Shown here in pieces: positions 26,539 to 35,430 of a stretch of 64,000 bases of DNA (its first letter is position 1; each line of letters starts with the position of its first letter). Made by a program: the position numbers and the translations under genes. The stretch covers positions 62,001 to 126,000 of the forward strand of contig NZ_JAASAG010000010.1 in the NCBI RefSeq assembly GCF_012726265.1. Direction: 5' to 3'. The stretch comes from Streptomyces sp. HNM0575. GTDB taxonomy: Bacteria; Actinomycetota; Actinomycetes; Streptomycetales; Streptomycetaceae. Below the pieces are notes generated by a model, which was given only the letters and a program-made list of their open reading frames with translations, did no database searches and had not been told where the DNA came from.

Positions 26539-28128
26539 ATGGAATCCCTCTCCTCCCTGCTCGACGGCTTCGGCACGGCGCTGACGCCGCTCAATCTGCT
26601 GTGGGCCGCCGTCGGCGTGCTGCTGGGCACCGCCATCGGCGTACTGCCCGGCATCGGCCCGGCCATGGCCGTCGCGCTGCTGCTGCCCGTGACATACGGA
26701 CTGGATCCGGTCGGCGCGTTCATCATGTTCGCCGGCATCTACTACGGCGGGATGTTCGGCGGCTCCACCACCTCGATCCTGCTCAACACCCCTGGTGAGA
26801 GCGCCGCGGTGGTCACCGCCATCGAGGGCAATCCGATGGCGAAGTCCGGACGGGGCGCACAGGCGCTCGCCGCCGCCGCCATCGGCCACTTCGCGGGCGG
26901 CATGATCGGCACGATCCTGCTGGTGGCACTGGCGCCGACGGTCGCCTCGCTCGCCGTCGACATCGGTGCGCCCGACTACTTCGCGATCATGGTGCTGGCC
27001 TTCATCGCCGTCACGTCCGTACTCGGAAGCTCCCGGGTGCGCGGCTTCGCGGCGCTGCTGATCGGCCTGACGATCGGGCTCGTCGGGCTCGACCAGATGA
27101 CGGGCCAGCAGCGCCTCACCTTCGGCAGCCTCCAGCTGTCCGACGGCATCGACGTCGTCATCGTCGCCGTCGGGCTCTTCGCCATCGGCGAGGCGCTGTG
27201 GGTCGCCGCACACGTGCACAAGTCGCCCGGCGAGTCGATCCCCGTCGGACGGCCCTGGCTGGACGGCTCGGACCTGCGGCGCACCTGGAAGCCGTGGCTG
27301 CGCGGGCCCGTCATCGGCTTCCCGTTCGGCGCGATCCCGGCCGGCGGCGCCGAGATCCCGACGTTCCTGTCGTACGTCACCGAGAAGCGGCTCTCGCGGC
27401 ACAAGAAGGAGTTCGGCAAGGGCGCGATCGAGGGCGTCGCGGGACCGGAGTCGGCGTCGTCCGCCTCGGCCGCCGGGACGATGGTCTCGCTGCTCACCCT
27501 CGGCCTGCCGACGACGGCGGTGGCCGCGGTGATGCTGGCCGCGTTCCAGCAGTACGGGATCCAGCCCGGCCCGCTGCTCTTCGAGCGGGAACCGGAGCTG
27601 GTGTGGGGCCTGATCGCCTCGCTCTTCATCGGCATGGTGCTGCTGCTGGTGCTCAATCTGCCGCTGGCGCCGGTGTGGGCGAAGCTGCTGCGCATCCCGC
27701 GTCCGTATCTGTACGCGGGGATCCTCTTCTTCGCCGCGGTCGGCGCCTACGCGGTCGGCGGCGAGGCCGTCGACATGGTGATCCTGCTCGTCATCGGCGT
27801 CATCGGCCTGATGATGCGCCGCTTCGGACTGCCGGTGCTGCCCGCGATCATCGGCGTCATCCTCGGCCCCAACGCGGAGCAGCAGCTGCGCCGGGCGCTC
27901 CAGATCAGCGACGGCAGCGTGACGGGCCTGGTGAACACGCCGTTCTCGGTCACCGTCTACGTGGTGATCGCGCTGCTGCTGGCGTGGCCGTTGCTGCGCC
28001 GCCTGGCGGGACGTGGCAGGCCGCAGGGATCCGGGCCGGGAGGCGGCGGATCCGACGGACCGGCGGCAGATGGCGACGGCGGCGGCGACGGCGACACCGC
28101 GGCGGGCAAGGAGGACGCGAAGGTCTGA
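26539..28128 (+). CDS. tctA: Tripartite tricarboxylate transporter large permease
   Basis: This 529-aa integral membrane protein of the TctA family has about 12 helices. The diagnostic Gly/Pro-rich stretch GTAIGVLPGIGPAMAVALLLP is followed by the MFGGSTTSILLNTPGE loop. A second copy of the pattern is FGAIPAGGAEIPTFLSY with KGAIEGVAGPESASSASAAG. It forms the proton- or sodium-driven channel for the ligand delivered by TctC. A Gly/Asp-rich tail ends the protein, and a terminator follows. Confidence 0.95.
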   Translation: MESLSSLLDGFGTALTPLNLLWAAVGVLLGTAIGVLPGIGPAMAVALLLPVTYGLDPVGAFIMFAGIYYGGMFGGSTTSILLNTPGESAAVVTAIEGNPMAKSGRGAQALAAAAIGHFAGGMIGTILLVALAPTVASLAVDIGAPDYFAIMVLAFIAVTSVLGSSRVRGFAALLIGLTIGLVGLDQMTGQQRLTFGSLQLSDGIDVVIVAVGLFAIGEALWVAAHVHKSPGESIPVGRPWLDGSDLRRTWKPWLRGPVIGFPFGAIPAGGAEIPTFLSYVTEKRLSRHKKEFGKGAIEGVAGPESASSASAAGTMVSLLTLGLPTTAVAAVMLAAFQQYGIQPGPLLFEREPELVWGLIASLFIGMVLLLVLNLPLAPVWAKLLRIPRPYLYAGILFFAAVGAYAVGGEAVDMVILLVIGVIGLMMRRFGLPVLPAIIGVILGPNAEQQLRRALQISDGSVTGLVNTPFSVTVYVVIALLLAWPLLRRLAGRGRPQGSGPGGGGSDGPAADGDGGGDGDTAAGKEDAKV

Positions 28129-28182
28129 GGCCCGCGAGCCGCGAGGCGTGTGCCGCACCATCCCCCTGCGGGCGGCACACCA

Positions 28183-28226
28183 CCGCGCCCCGTCCACCCG
28201 GTTCTTCCCGGACGGACGGGGCGCGG
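28183..28226. terminator. Terminator after the tctCBA operon
   Basis: A 13-bp stem, CCGCGCCCCGTCC with GGACGGGGCGCGG, encloses an 18-nt loop that contains a smaller GG/CC hairpin. It lies between the convergent tctA and DedA genes. Confidence 0.8.
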
Positions 28227-28378
28227 TCGTGTGCGGAGGCGTGCGGAAGCGCGGGGCGTCGGGGCGCGGGGGCTCCGGGCTGCCGAGGTGGCCGTGGCGC
28301 CGCATCAGCGCCGGGCGATCTCCTGGCCAACGCTCAAGCGGCAGGCGGTAGTCGGTAGTTCGTAGTCGGCGGAGACGC

Positions 28379-29119
28379 TCAGCGGCGGGCGTGACGGCCG
28401 CGCTGGCCGCCGTCGTCCGTCGGGGCACCCGTGGACGGCGGCTGCTGGCCGGGCGCGGGGGCGGGGGCGGCGTCCGCCGCCTGCTCGCGCTCCCGGGACT
28501 TGCGCTTGCGGGCCCGCAGGTACTCGATCGCGATCGGCGTCACGGACAGCAGGACGATGCCGACGAGCATCGCCTCGATGTTCTCCCGTACGGCCGCGAC
28601 CTGACCCAGCAGAGCGCCGAGCAGGGTGACACCCGCGCCCCACAGCAGGCCGCCGATGAAGTTGAAGGTCAGGAAGGAGCGATACCGCATGTGGCTCACG
28701 CCCGCGATGATCGGCGTGAACGTCCGCACGATCGGCACGAAGCGGGCCAGCACCAGCGACTTGGGGCCGTGCTTCTCGAAGAACTCGTGCGCCTTCTCCA
28801 CGTTCTCCTGCTTGAAGAGCCGGGAGTCGGGGCGGCGGAAGAGCGCGGGACCGACCTTGCGGCCGAAGAGATAGCCCGCCTGGTCGCCGAGGATCGCGGA
28901 GATCACGACGAGGGTGCACACGAGCCACAGCGGATAGTGCAGATACTGATCCGTCGCGACGAGCAGCCCCGCGGTGAACAGCAGCGAGTCGCCGGGCAGG
29001 AAGAAGCCGATCAGCAGGCCGGATTCCGCGAAGACGATCACCAGGATGCCGATCAGACCGAACGTCTGGATCAGGTAGTCCGGGTCGAGCCAACTCGGTC
29101 CAAGCGCTTGGACGGTCAC
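28379..29119 (-). CDS. DedA family membrane protein
   Basis: This 246-aa protein is of the DedA/VTT superfamily. Signatures are FAESGLLIGFFLPGDSLLFTAG, GDQAGYLFGRKVG, the motif FFEKHGPKSLVLARFVPIVRTFTPIIAGVSHM and NFIGGLLWGAG. Family members are implicated in undecaprenyl-phosphate or phospholipid flipping and membrane homeostasis. The C-terminal 35 residues are cytoplasmic, basic then Pro/Ala-rich. The GTG start has GAGGAG upstream. Confidence 0.93.
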   Translation of the reverse strand: MTVQALGPSWLDPDYLIQTFGLIGILVIVFAESGLLIGFFLPGDSLLFTAGLLVATDQYLHYPLWLVCTLVVISAILGDQAGYLFGRKVGPALFRRPDSRLFKQENVEKAHEFFEKHGPKSLVLARFVPIVRTFTPIIAGVSHMRYRSFLTFNFIGGLLWGAGVTLLGALLGQVAAVRENIEAMLVGIVLLSVTPIAIEYLRARKRKSREREQAADAAPAPAPGQQPPSTGAPTDDGGQRGRHARR

Positions 29120-29291
29120 GTCACAGGCTCCTCAGGCAGGCCCGCCGTACGGGCGGCGGTCGTCGGGGGTGGTACACGCTATCAACGGACGGAGAGCCGG
29201 GGACGTGCCGCCCGCCTGCCCGCCGCCCGGTCCGGATGGGGCTCCCGCCCGCTCCGGATGCGGCTCCCGTCCCGTGCCGGCGACCGTGCGA

Positions 29292-30338
29292 TCAGCCCTG
29301 CGGGGCGGGCAGCATCTCATTCCAGTTCGCCCAGTAGCCGCCGTATCCGTCGGGCACCAGCCCGTCCGGCAGCAGCATGTCCCCAGGAGGACTCATCTGC
29401 TGCGCCGGGATCCCCGTGTGGTGGGCGACCGTCTCCCTGCGGTGCTTGCCGCCCTGCCGGCCCGTCTCCTCCGGGGCGACCAACAGCCGTCCCTGCGCGG
29501 AGAGATACTGCGCCCGCGCCGTCAGCCTCCGCAGGTCGGTGCCGAGTTCGAGCGCGAGGATCTCCAGGTCGACGCCGGACTGCCAGCCGTCGACGAGCAC
29601 CGCGTCCTGCACGGGCGACCAGCCCATGTGGTCGGGCAGCTGCGTGTGGTCGTACGCCTGGTAGTGGTCCTGCGGCTGGTAGTGGTCCTGCGGCTGCTGG
29701 TACTGCTGCTCCTGCGGCTGGTAGTAGGAGTGCTCCTGCTGCTGGTAGTACGTCTGCTGGGCCGTGTGGTGCTGCGTCTGGTACGGGGCCGAGTGCACCG
29801 GAGCCTGCGGCTGCGACGCCATCTGCTGTGTCTGCACCGTCTGTTGCTGCTGATGTTGCTGGGGCTGCTGGCCCTGCGCCGCCTGCGCCTGGTAGTGGAC
29901 CTGTGGCTGAGGCTGCTCCGGAGGCTGCGGGTGCTCCGCCGCCGGGGCCTGGCCCTGTGGCGCGACCTGCGGCTGAGGCTGCGTGTGCGCCTGGGCGTGC
30001 GCCGTATCGTTTGCCCGCACGTTCTCGTCGTGGTTGCCGGTGCCCATGGGCTGCTGCTGGAGCTGGACCGGCGGCGGCATCAGCAGGTCGTCCGCGAGTG
30101 AACGGGCGTCCTCACGCCCCACGGTGCGCCGTGCGATGCGCACCTCCCGCTCCGGAAGGCCGAGCATCTCGGCGACCGCCTTGTCGTTGCCGACCACGAC
30201 GGCGAACGCCGCCAGGGAACGGGCCCGGCTCGCCTGGGCGTCGTCGAGCGTCGTCTGCGCCGAACGCACCTCCTCGTCGCTCTGGCAGAACGCTCTCGCC
30301 AGCACCGTGTGCCGTTCCCACAGCTCCCGCGGCTCCAT
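29292..30338 (-). CDS. Gln/Pro/Tyr-rich protein with flanking folded domains, function unknown
   Basis: Three parts are visible in 348 aa. Residues 1-90 are helical and may contain an HTH-like segment (NDKAVAEMLGLPEREVRIARRTVG). Residues about 93-235 are low-complexity, dominated by Q, P, H and Y with repeats such as QPQDHYQ and YYQQQE. Residues about 236-348 form a compact C-terminal part (WSPVQDAVLVDGWQSGVDLEILALEL, then LTARAQYLSAQGRL). The middle has the composition of prion-like or condensate-forming disorder. I recognise no named family. Confidence 0.8.
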   Translation of the reverse strand: MEPRELWERHTVLARAFCQSDEEVRSAQTTLDDAQASRARSLAAFAVVVGNDKAVAEMLGLPEREVRIARRTVGREDARSLADDLLMPPPVQLQQQPMGTGNHDENVRANDTAHAQAHTQPQPQVAPQGQAPAAEHPQPPEQPQPQVHYQAQAAQGQQPQQHQQQQTVQTQQMASQPQAPVHSAPYQTQHHTAQQTYYQQQEHSYYQPQEQQYQQPQDHYQPQDHYQAYDHTQLPDHMGWSPVQDAVLVDGWQSGVDLEILALELGTDLRRLTARAQYLSAQGRLLVAPEETGRQGGKHRRETVAHHTGIPAQQMSPPGDMLLPDGLVPDGYGGYWANWNEMLPAPQG

Positions 30339-31150
30339 GCAGACCCTGTGTCCTCTCGGTCCCGTCCATATGTCCTGAATTCACAGTCCAAATCATGCAA
30401 TCCGTATCGTCGTAGCTCTCAACCTAGTGGCGCGGACTGCGGGATCCGCGGTGCCGCTCGGGCGCGCTGCGCGTTTCCGCGCGATTCCCCCTGGGTACAC
30501 AAGTGCGGCCCGATGAACGGCAGTCAGGCCGTCACCTTCGGGCGCCCCGCTCGTGGAGGGCGCCGCCGCGGCCGCCTGTCCCCGCGGGCGTACCGAGGCC
30601 CCGTCGCTCCTGCGTCCCGGTCGGCCGCGGCCCAACTCCCCCTGCCATGAGGGCAGTTGGTGGATCCGGTCGGCGGATGCCCAGGCCCTTCCGCGCCGCC
30701 GGTGACCCCGCCTCGCTCTCATCTCCCGTACGTACGCGGCCAGTACGGCCGTTGCACGCGGAGCCGCTTCCGGGCCGTACCGCATGCCGACGCGACGCCC
30801 GGAGAGCTTCCGCCACACCGGTCCCGCGACCCTCCCCGCCCCCGTACGTATCGCTCGATGGAGGTACGTCCCGCGCACTCAAGGGACTTACACGGCAAGG
30901 CGAACACGCGGCGTACGTGAGCCCGGCGGGGGCGCCACCCGCCGTCCCGCGCGCCCGCGGGTCGCTCAGCCGTTCCCGGCAGGGCGGCGACCGTGGCGAG
31001 AGGGCCGTGCACATGCCGTCGGCGCCGGTCACCGCTTGCGCACGCGCGCCGTCCGCGACCGCCCCGACCGGCGGTGACGCGTTCGCGCTGCGACGCGGAC
31101 GCAGGCGCGCGACGGTGGGCACGTAACCCGAGGGAGGAAGGAGTCCAGTC
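30339..31150. other. 812-bp stretch without a supported gene
   Basis: Between the Gln-rich protein gene and the hydrolase gene, several open frames exist on both strands. All have arginine- or proline-heavy translations without recognisable motifs or good ribosome sites, as expected of chance frames in GC-rich DNA. The only clear element is the ribosome site GGGAGGAAGGAG before the hydrolase start at 31151. Confidence 0.5.
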
Positions 31151-31975
31151 ATGGGCACCATCACCACCAGCGACGGGACCGAGATCTTCTACAAGGACTG
31201 GGGCTCCGGACGTCCGGTCGTCTTCAGCCACGGCTGGCCGCTGACCGCGGACGTCTGGGACCCGCAGCTGTTCTTCCTCGCGTCGCACGGCTACCGCGTC
31301 ATCGCGCACGACCGGCGCGGTCACGGACGTTCCGGCCAGCCGTGGAACGGCCACGACATGGACACCTACGCCGACGACCTGTCACAGCTGATGGACACGC
31401 TCAACCTCAGCAACGCCACGCTCGTCGGCCACTCGACGGGAGGCGGCGAGGTGACGCGCTTCCTCGGCGCGCACGGGACGTCACGCGTCGCACAGGCCGT
31501 GCTGCTCAGCGCCGTACCGCCGCTGATGCTGAAGACCGACGCGAATCCGGAGGGGCAGTCCGTCGAGGTCTTCGACGAGTCGCGCGAGGGCGTCCGCAAG
31601 GACCGCTCGCAGTTCTACCAGGACCTGACGGCGCCCTTCTACGGCGCCAACAGGCCGCGCTCGGATGTCTCCGAGGGCACGCGCGACGCGTTCTGGCTGA
31701 TGGCGATGAGCGTGGCGCTGAACGCCTCGTACGACTGCATCAAGGCGTTCTCGGAGACCGACTTCACGGACGACCTGACCCGGATCGACGTGCCCGTCTT
31801 CATCGCGCACGGCGACGACGACCAGATCGTCCCCATACAGGCCTCGTCCCCGAAGACCGCGGAACTGGTCAAGGACCCGGCGCTCAAGATCTACCCGGGG
31901 GCGCCGCACGGTCTGTACGGCAAGCGTCACGACGAGTTCAACAGCGACCTGCTGGACTTCCTGAAGTCCGCCTGA
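31151..31975 (+). CDS. Alpha/beta hydrolase, non-heme haloperoxidase-like
   Basis: This 274-aa alpha/beta-fold enzyme has the oxyanion segment VVFSHGWPLTADVW, the family motif IAHDRRGHGRSGQPW, the nucleophile elbow LVGHSTGGGEVTRF, an acid in IAHGDDDQIVP and the catalytic histidine in YPGAPHGLYGKRHDEFN. The pattern is that of cofactor-free chloro/bromoperoxidases and related esterases. In vivo they more likely act as esterases or perhydrolases. It has a strong Shine-Dalgarno sequence. Confidence 0.93.
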   Translation: MGTITTSDGTEIFYKDWGSGRPVVFSHGWPLTADVWDPQLFFLASHGYRVIAHDRRGHGRSGQPWNGHDMDTYADDLSQLMDTLNLSNATLVGHSTGGGEVTRFLGAHGTSRVAQAVLLSAVPPLMLKTDANPEGQSVEVFDESREGVRKDRSQFYQDLTAPFYGANRPRSDVSEGTRDAFWLMAMSVALNASYDCIKAFSETDFTDDLTRIDVPVFIAHGDDDQIVPIQASSPKTAELVKDPALKIYPGAPHGLYGKRHDEFNSDLLDFLKSA

Positions 31976-32020
31976 GCGCGGGCCCGTGAGGTCCGGGGTC
32001 CGGGGGCGGAGTCCGGAGGC

Positions 32021-32063
32021 GGGGTGCCGGGGAGCCGGGGTGCCGGGGAGCCGGGGAGCCGGG
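32021..32063 (+). repeat. 8-bp G-rich tandem repeat
   Basis: GGGGTGCC and GGGGAGCC units alternate about five times between the convergent hydrolase and amidase genes. The G-runs are spaced so that the plus strand could form a quadruplex. It may serve in place of a classical terminator; this is inference. Confidence 0.7.
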
Positions 32064-32084
32064 TCCGTGATCCCGTCACCGCCG

Positions 32085-32915
32085 TCACCGCCGCTCCGCC
32101 TCCGAGTGCGGAGGGCGCGGACGGCCGTTCCTGCCGGAGCCGGCGCGTTCACGCAGGCGGGCGGCCTTGTCGCGTACGTAGCCGAGCTTGTCGTAGAGCG
32201 CCTCGCCGGGACAGAAGGTCTCGTAGGCGTCGCGGTGACCGGTTATGACGCGGAAGCGGACGCGGTCGCCCTTGTCGAAGCGGCTCTCGCTGCTGGACGA
32301 GACGAGCTGCGTCGTGCCACGTGCGTCGACGCCGGGCTTCAGCTTCCAGGCCGCCAGGGCGGCGATGGAATCGAGCATCGCGCGCGGCACCTCGGCCCCC
32401 TCGTCGAACGTGCCGACGGCGGCGACGCCGATGGTCCCGGCGTTGAAGCCCTTGGTGTGCGCGCCCTCGACCGAGTGGTCCCGGGCACCTGCGCGCCCTT
32501 CGTAGATCGTGCCGCAGTGATCGACGACGAAGTTGTATCCGAGGTCGTCCCAGCCGCGTTCGACGTGTTCGGCCTCCAGCTGACGCAGCAGCCGCGGCAC
32601 GTCCTTGCACTCGTAGTCGTTGGGCTGGCTCGTGTGGTGGACGAAGACGGCCCGTACGTTCCGCATGGTCGACGCCTTCTCGCGGACCATGCCCTCGTCG
32701 GCGTTCCAGGAGCGGCGCGCGACGATCCCGGGGCGGGGAGCAGCGGGCCGTGCGCCCGCCTCCGAAGGACCGTGGTCGCGGTGCGGCGGCCGGTGCGGGG
32801 CGGGCGACAGCACGTTCTCGGCCGGCTCCTTCCAGGTCATGGCGAACGCGCACGGCACGAGTGCCGCGTACACGATCCGTGAGGGACGCCTGCGCTTCGG
32901 CTTACGGTGCCGCAT
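32085..32915 (-). CDS. Peptidoglycan-recognition-type N-acetylmuramoyl-L-alanine amidase
   Basis: This 276-aa protein has a basic N-terminus and a membrane or signal segment (IVYAALVPCAFAM), then an amidase_2/PGRP domain. Zinc ligands are visible: first His in FVHHTSQPNDY, second in ITGHRDAYETFCPGEALY with the family cysteine. Conserved DDLGYNFVVDHCGTIYEGRAG and HTKGFNAGTIGVAAVGTFD lie between them. It would cleave the amide bond between muramic acid and the stem peptide outside the membrane. The tail is basic and disordered. Confidence 0.92.
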   Translation of the reverse strand: MRHRKPKRRRPSRIVYAALVPCAFAMTWKEPAENVLSPAPHRPPHRDHGPSEAGARPAAPRPGIVARRSWNADEGMVREKASTMRNVRAVFVHHTSQPNDYECKDVPRLLRQLEAEHVERGWDDLGYNFVVDHCGTIYEGRAGARDHSVEGAHTKGFNAGTIGVAAVGTFDEGAEVPRAMLDSIAALAAWKLKPGVDARGTTQLVSSSSESRFDKGDRVRFRVITGHRDAYETFCPGEALYDKLGYVRDKAARLRERAGSGRNGRPRPPHSEAERR

Positions 32916-32996
32916 AGCTGAAAAGGTGCACCGGCTTAACGGCGTCTCCCAGGCGGCCGGTTCCGTTCGAGTGAGACCTCGGGGCTGTGCCTGCCG

Positions 32997-33707
32997 CTAC
33001 GTGACCGGGTCGGGAGACTCGGGGTCGGGGAACTCCGGGCCGTGCGGACCGGGATCGTGAAGCGCGGGATCGTACGAACCTGGGTCGTGAAGCCCGGGAT
33101 CGTACGAACCGGGGTCGTGAAGCCCGGGCTCGCGGTCTCCGGGACCGGACCGCCCGGGGTCGCGGACGCCGCGCACCCGCTGCACGGCCAGCACCACCCC
33201 GGCGACGAGCAGCGAGACCGCGGGGCCCACGAGCCAGCGGGCGACGCCGTCCATGGCGAACCGCCCGCCCAGGTAGCCGAGTCCGAGCGTGTACGAGACG
33301 AAGATGGCCTCGGCGACCACCGCGCCGAGCAGAAAGCCGCGCACGGGATAGCCGACGACACCGGCGGTCAGCCCGCCCACCCCGCGCCCGCCGGGCACGA
33401 ACCGCACGGCGATCACCGCGGGCACCCCGTACCGCCGGAAGCGTGCCGCCGTCCACTCCAGCATCGAGCGCCGGGCGGGTCTGCGGCACAGCCATCCGAG
33501 CGCCCGCCCACTCGATCTGCGGCCCGCCCAGAACGTACCGAGGTCACCGGTGACGGTGCTCACCAGCAGCACGCCGACCAGGAGCGGAAGGCTGAGACCG
33601 CCCGCCGCGGCCATGGCGCCCGCGCCCGCCACGAGCGCGGAGTTGGGGACCATCGGCGGCATGGTGGCGAGCACCAGCACCGCGTAGATCCAGTGCGTGC
33701 TCTCCAT
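32997..33707 (-). CDS. DedA/VTT-family membrane protein with repeat tail
   Basis: This 236-aa protein is more divergent than the copy at 28379. It retains MPPMVPNSALVAGAGAMAAA, GDLGTFWAGRRSS, RRYGVPAVIAVRFVPGGRGV and VVAEAIFVSYTLGLGYLGGRF. After the last helix the cytoplasmic tail of about 50 residues consists of ten-residue repeats of the type GLHDPGSYDP. The tail is acidic and Pro-rich and not usual for the family. An ATG at 33734 would extend the N-terminus by nine residues. Confidence 0.87.
   Translation of the reverse strand: MESTHWIYAVLVLATMPPMVPNSALVAGAGAMAAAGGLSLPLLVGVLLVSTVTGDLGTFWAGRRSSGRALGWLCRRPARRSMLEWTAARFRRYGVPAVIAVRFVPGGRGVGGLTAGVVGYPVRGFLLGAVVAEAIFVSYTLGLGYLGGRFAMDGVARWLVGPAVSLLVAGVVLAVQRVRGVRDPGRSGPGDREPGLHDPGSYDPGLHDPGSYDPALHDPGPHGPEFPDPESPDPVT
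33055..33130. repeat. 30-bp tandem repeat encoding the DedA tail
   Basis: GATCGTACGAACCTGGGTCG and the following GTGAAGCCCGG recur almost unchanged about 30 bp later, with degenerate flanking copies. They encode GLHDPGSYDP repeats in frame at the C-terminus of the DedA-like protein. Confidence 0.8.
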
Positions 33708-33954
33708 CCGACCACTCCCGGGACTCTGTGTCATGGCCCGTACACGAAGGCTGACAGGAGCGGGGGCGGGCGGCAACGTATCGCGGGTGAGCCCCGGGGA
33801 AACGGAGAGTTCGTCCGCAGCCGCTCGGGGGCGTCCTTCCGTACGGTCCTTCCGGGCCCTGGCTCCGGCCGTGGCTCCGGCTCCGCGCACCCTCGGGGCC
33901 GGTCCTCTCCGGGCCACCGCTTCGGGTCGCCTGTTCGGGCCGCCGCTTCCGCCT

Positions 33955-34980
33955 CTACGAGTCGCCGTCCGGCGTCCGGGTCCCCTGTACCGAGCGCCAC
34001 AGCCCCCAGGCCGCACCGCCGCCCACCGCCATGCCGACGCACAGCCCCGCCAGGGTGCCCAGATCGGTGAAGTCCGCCTCCAGCGCGCCCGACCAGGCCG
34101 CGACCACCACGGCCAGTACGCAGACCCCGATCCAGCCGTAGACCCCCTTGCCGATGTAGACGCGCCTGGCCGGCGGCGCGGGCGCCTCGCTGAGCCGGGC
34201 GGCGGGCCCGTCAAGGACGGCGGCGGGGCGCTTGTAGTACGTGAACGGACCCCACACGCCGCACTCTTCCCAGCCCTCGGGCCTCAACTCGCCCGTGCGC
34301 ACGGCCCGTCGGGCACGGCCTGCCGTCTCGCGCCGGTACTCCCAGCGCATCGGGTCGCCGGCATCGCGACGGCACACGAAACGGCCCAGCCTGTCGAGCC
34401 GTTCGACCTCCCAGCCCTGGCCGCCGAAGTGCTCCAGCAGCCGTACGTCCTTGAAGGCGTCGGCCGTCCACACCCAGGTCTCCGCACCGTCGCCGGGGGC
34501 CGCCGGACCCGCCGTTCCGTCCGGGGCCTCCGTCAGTCCCGAGCTCTCCCGTTCGGACAGCTGCTCCGCCAGCTCCTCCACCGGGCCGAACTCCTCCGCG
34601 ACCTCGCCGCCCGCCTCGTCCGCGAAAGCGCTCAACTCCCTTGTGAGCGTGGCGATCCGGGCCTGCGGCACTCCGCGCTCTCGCATCAGCTCGGCGAGCC
34701 TCGCGAAGTAGGCGCCGGAGGCCGTGGACGCCGCTGCTTCCGCGGGGCCGGATCCGTCCGGGCCTGTGGCGTCGGGGCCTGTGCCGTCGGGGCCTGTGCC
34801 TTCCGGACCGGATCCGTCCGGGCCCGTGGCGTCCGTGGCCTGCGTTTCGTGCGCGCCGTCCGTGGCCCGCGTCCCGTCGGTGCCGGGCGTCCCGCCCACA
34901 CCGTCCGTACCGTCGACACCTTCCGTGCCGTCCGTGCTGTCCACGCCTTCCGTACCGTCCGTACCGTCCGTGCTGCTCAT
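33955..34980 (-). CDS. Membrane protein with Asp/Thr/Gly repeat leader, DUF2812-like core
   Basis: In this 341-aa protein, residues 1-85 are low-complexity DGT, EGV and GPDGTGPDA-type repeats. A helical segment with YFARLAELMRERGVPQARI follows. The middle domain contains KDVRLLEHFGGQGWEVERLDRLGRFVCRR, resembling the soluble part of DUF2812-type proteins. Two helices close it (VYGWIGVCVLAVVVAAWSGA, TLAGLCVGMAVGGGAAWGLW). Its ATG overlaps the stop of the upstream padR gene (ATGA), the common pairing of a PadR repressor with a membrane target. Function unknown. Confidence 0.8.
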   Translation of the reverse strand: MSSTDGTDGTEGVDSTDGTEGVDGTDGVGGTPGTDGTRATDGAHETQATDATGPDGSGPEGTGPDGTGPDATGPDGSGPAEAAASTASGAYFARLAELMRERGVPQARIATLTRELSAFADEAGGEVAEEFGPVEELAEQLSERESSGLTEAPDGTAGPAAPGDGAETWVWTADAFKDVRLLEHFGGQGWEVERLDRLGRFVCRRDAGDPMRWEYRRETAGRARRAVRTGELRPEGWEECGVWGPFTYYKRPAAVLDGPAARLSEAPAPPARRVYIGKGVYGWIGVCVLAVVVAAWSGALEADFTDLGTLAGLCVGMAVGGGAAWGLWRSVQGTRTPDGDS

Positions 34981-35321
34981 CGCCCGCCGTCCTCCCCGCT
35001 CTCGAGCGTCCGCCTCACCGCGTCGTGAAAGCCGAGCCACGCCTCGCTCTGTGACTTGAGCCCGACCCTGCCCTCCTCGGTCAACCGGTAGTAGCGCCGG
35101 CCGGGGCCCCTTTCGGCCGCCCGGAAGTCGGCCCGCACCAGGCCGGCCTCCTCCATCCGGTTCAGCACCGGATAGAGGGTGCCGCCCTTGATCCGTCCGA
35201 GACCGGCCTCGTCGAGGCGCTTGGCGATCTCGTATCCGTAGCTCTCCCCGTCTCTCAGACAGGCGAGCACCAGCAGATCGAGTACGCCCTTGAGCCAGCT
35301 GGCTCGTCTATCGGTCACCAT
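34977..35321 (-). CDS. PadR family transcriptional regulator (short type)
   Basis: This 114-aa PadR-s2-like regulator has MVTDRRASWLKGVLDLLVLACLRDGESYGYEIAKRL, then LYPVLNRMEEAGLVRADF and the wing GRRYYRLTEEG. It lacks the long C-terminal helix of larger PadR proteins. It overlaps the downstream membrane-protein gene by 4 bp and probably represses its own two-gene operon. I preferred the ATG at 35321 over the codon at 35339 because homologues begin there. Confidence 0.92.
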   Translation of the reverse strand: MVTDRRASWLKGVLDLLVLACLRDGESYGYEIAKRLDEAGLGRIKGGTLYPVLNRMEEAGLVRADFRAAERGPGRRYYRLTEEGRVGLKSQSEAWLGFHDAVRRTLESGEDGGR

Positions 35322-35335
35322 GCACAGATGAGACC

Positions 35336-35360
35336 ACAACCTAGTTAGCGTTACAACCTA
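35336..35360 (-). promoter_or_regulatory. Direct repeats and -10-like boxes upstream of padR
   Basis: ACAACCTA occurs twice, 17 bp apart, directly upstream of padR. On the coding strand each copy contains TAGGTT, a good Streptomyces -10 hexamer. The nearer one is about 14 bp from the ATG, which would give a very short leader. The pair could be promoter plus operator; this is inference. Confidence 0.4.
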
Positions 35361-35430
35361 TTGAGGATCGCGACCCATGAAGAGCCGGCGGTTCCGTACG
35401 CGCCGCCCGCACCCGCGACCGCCCTCGGCC

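Noticed and set aside
25981..28428. 815-residue minus-strand frame opposite tctBA
   Set aside because: It is antisense to a clear transporter operon, has a low-complexity Arg/Gln/His composition and no ribosome site.
30393..31126. Several ORFs in the 812-bp gap before the hydrolase
   Set aside because: All are Arg/Pro-rich, overlap each other on both strands, and lack start-site signals or domains.
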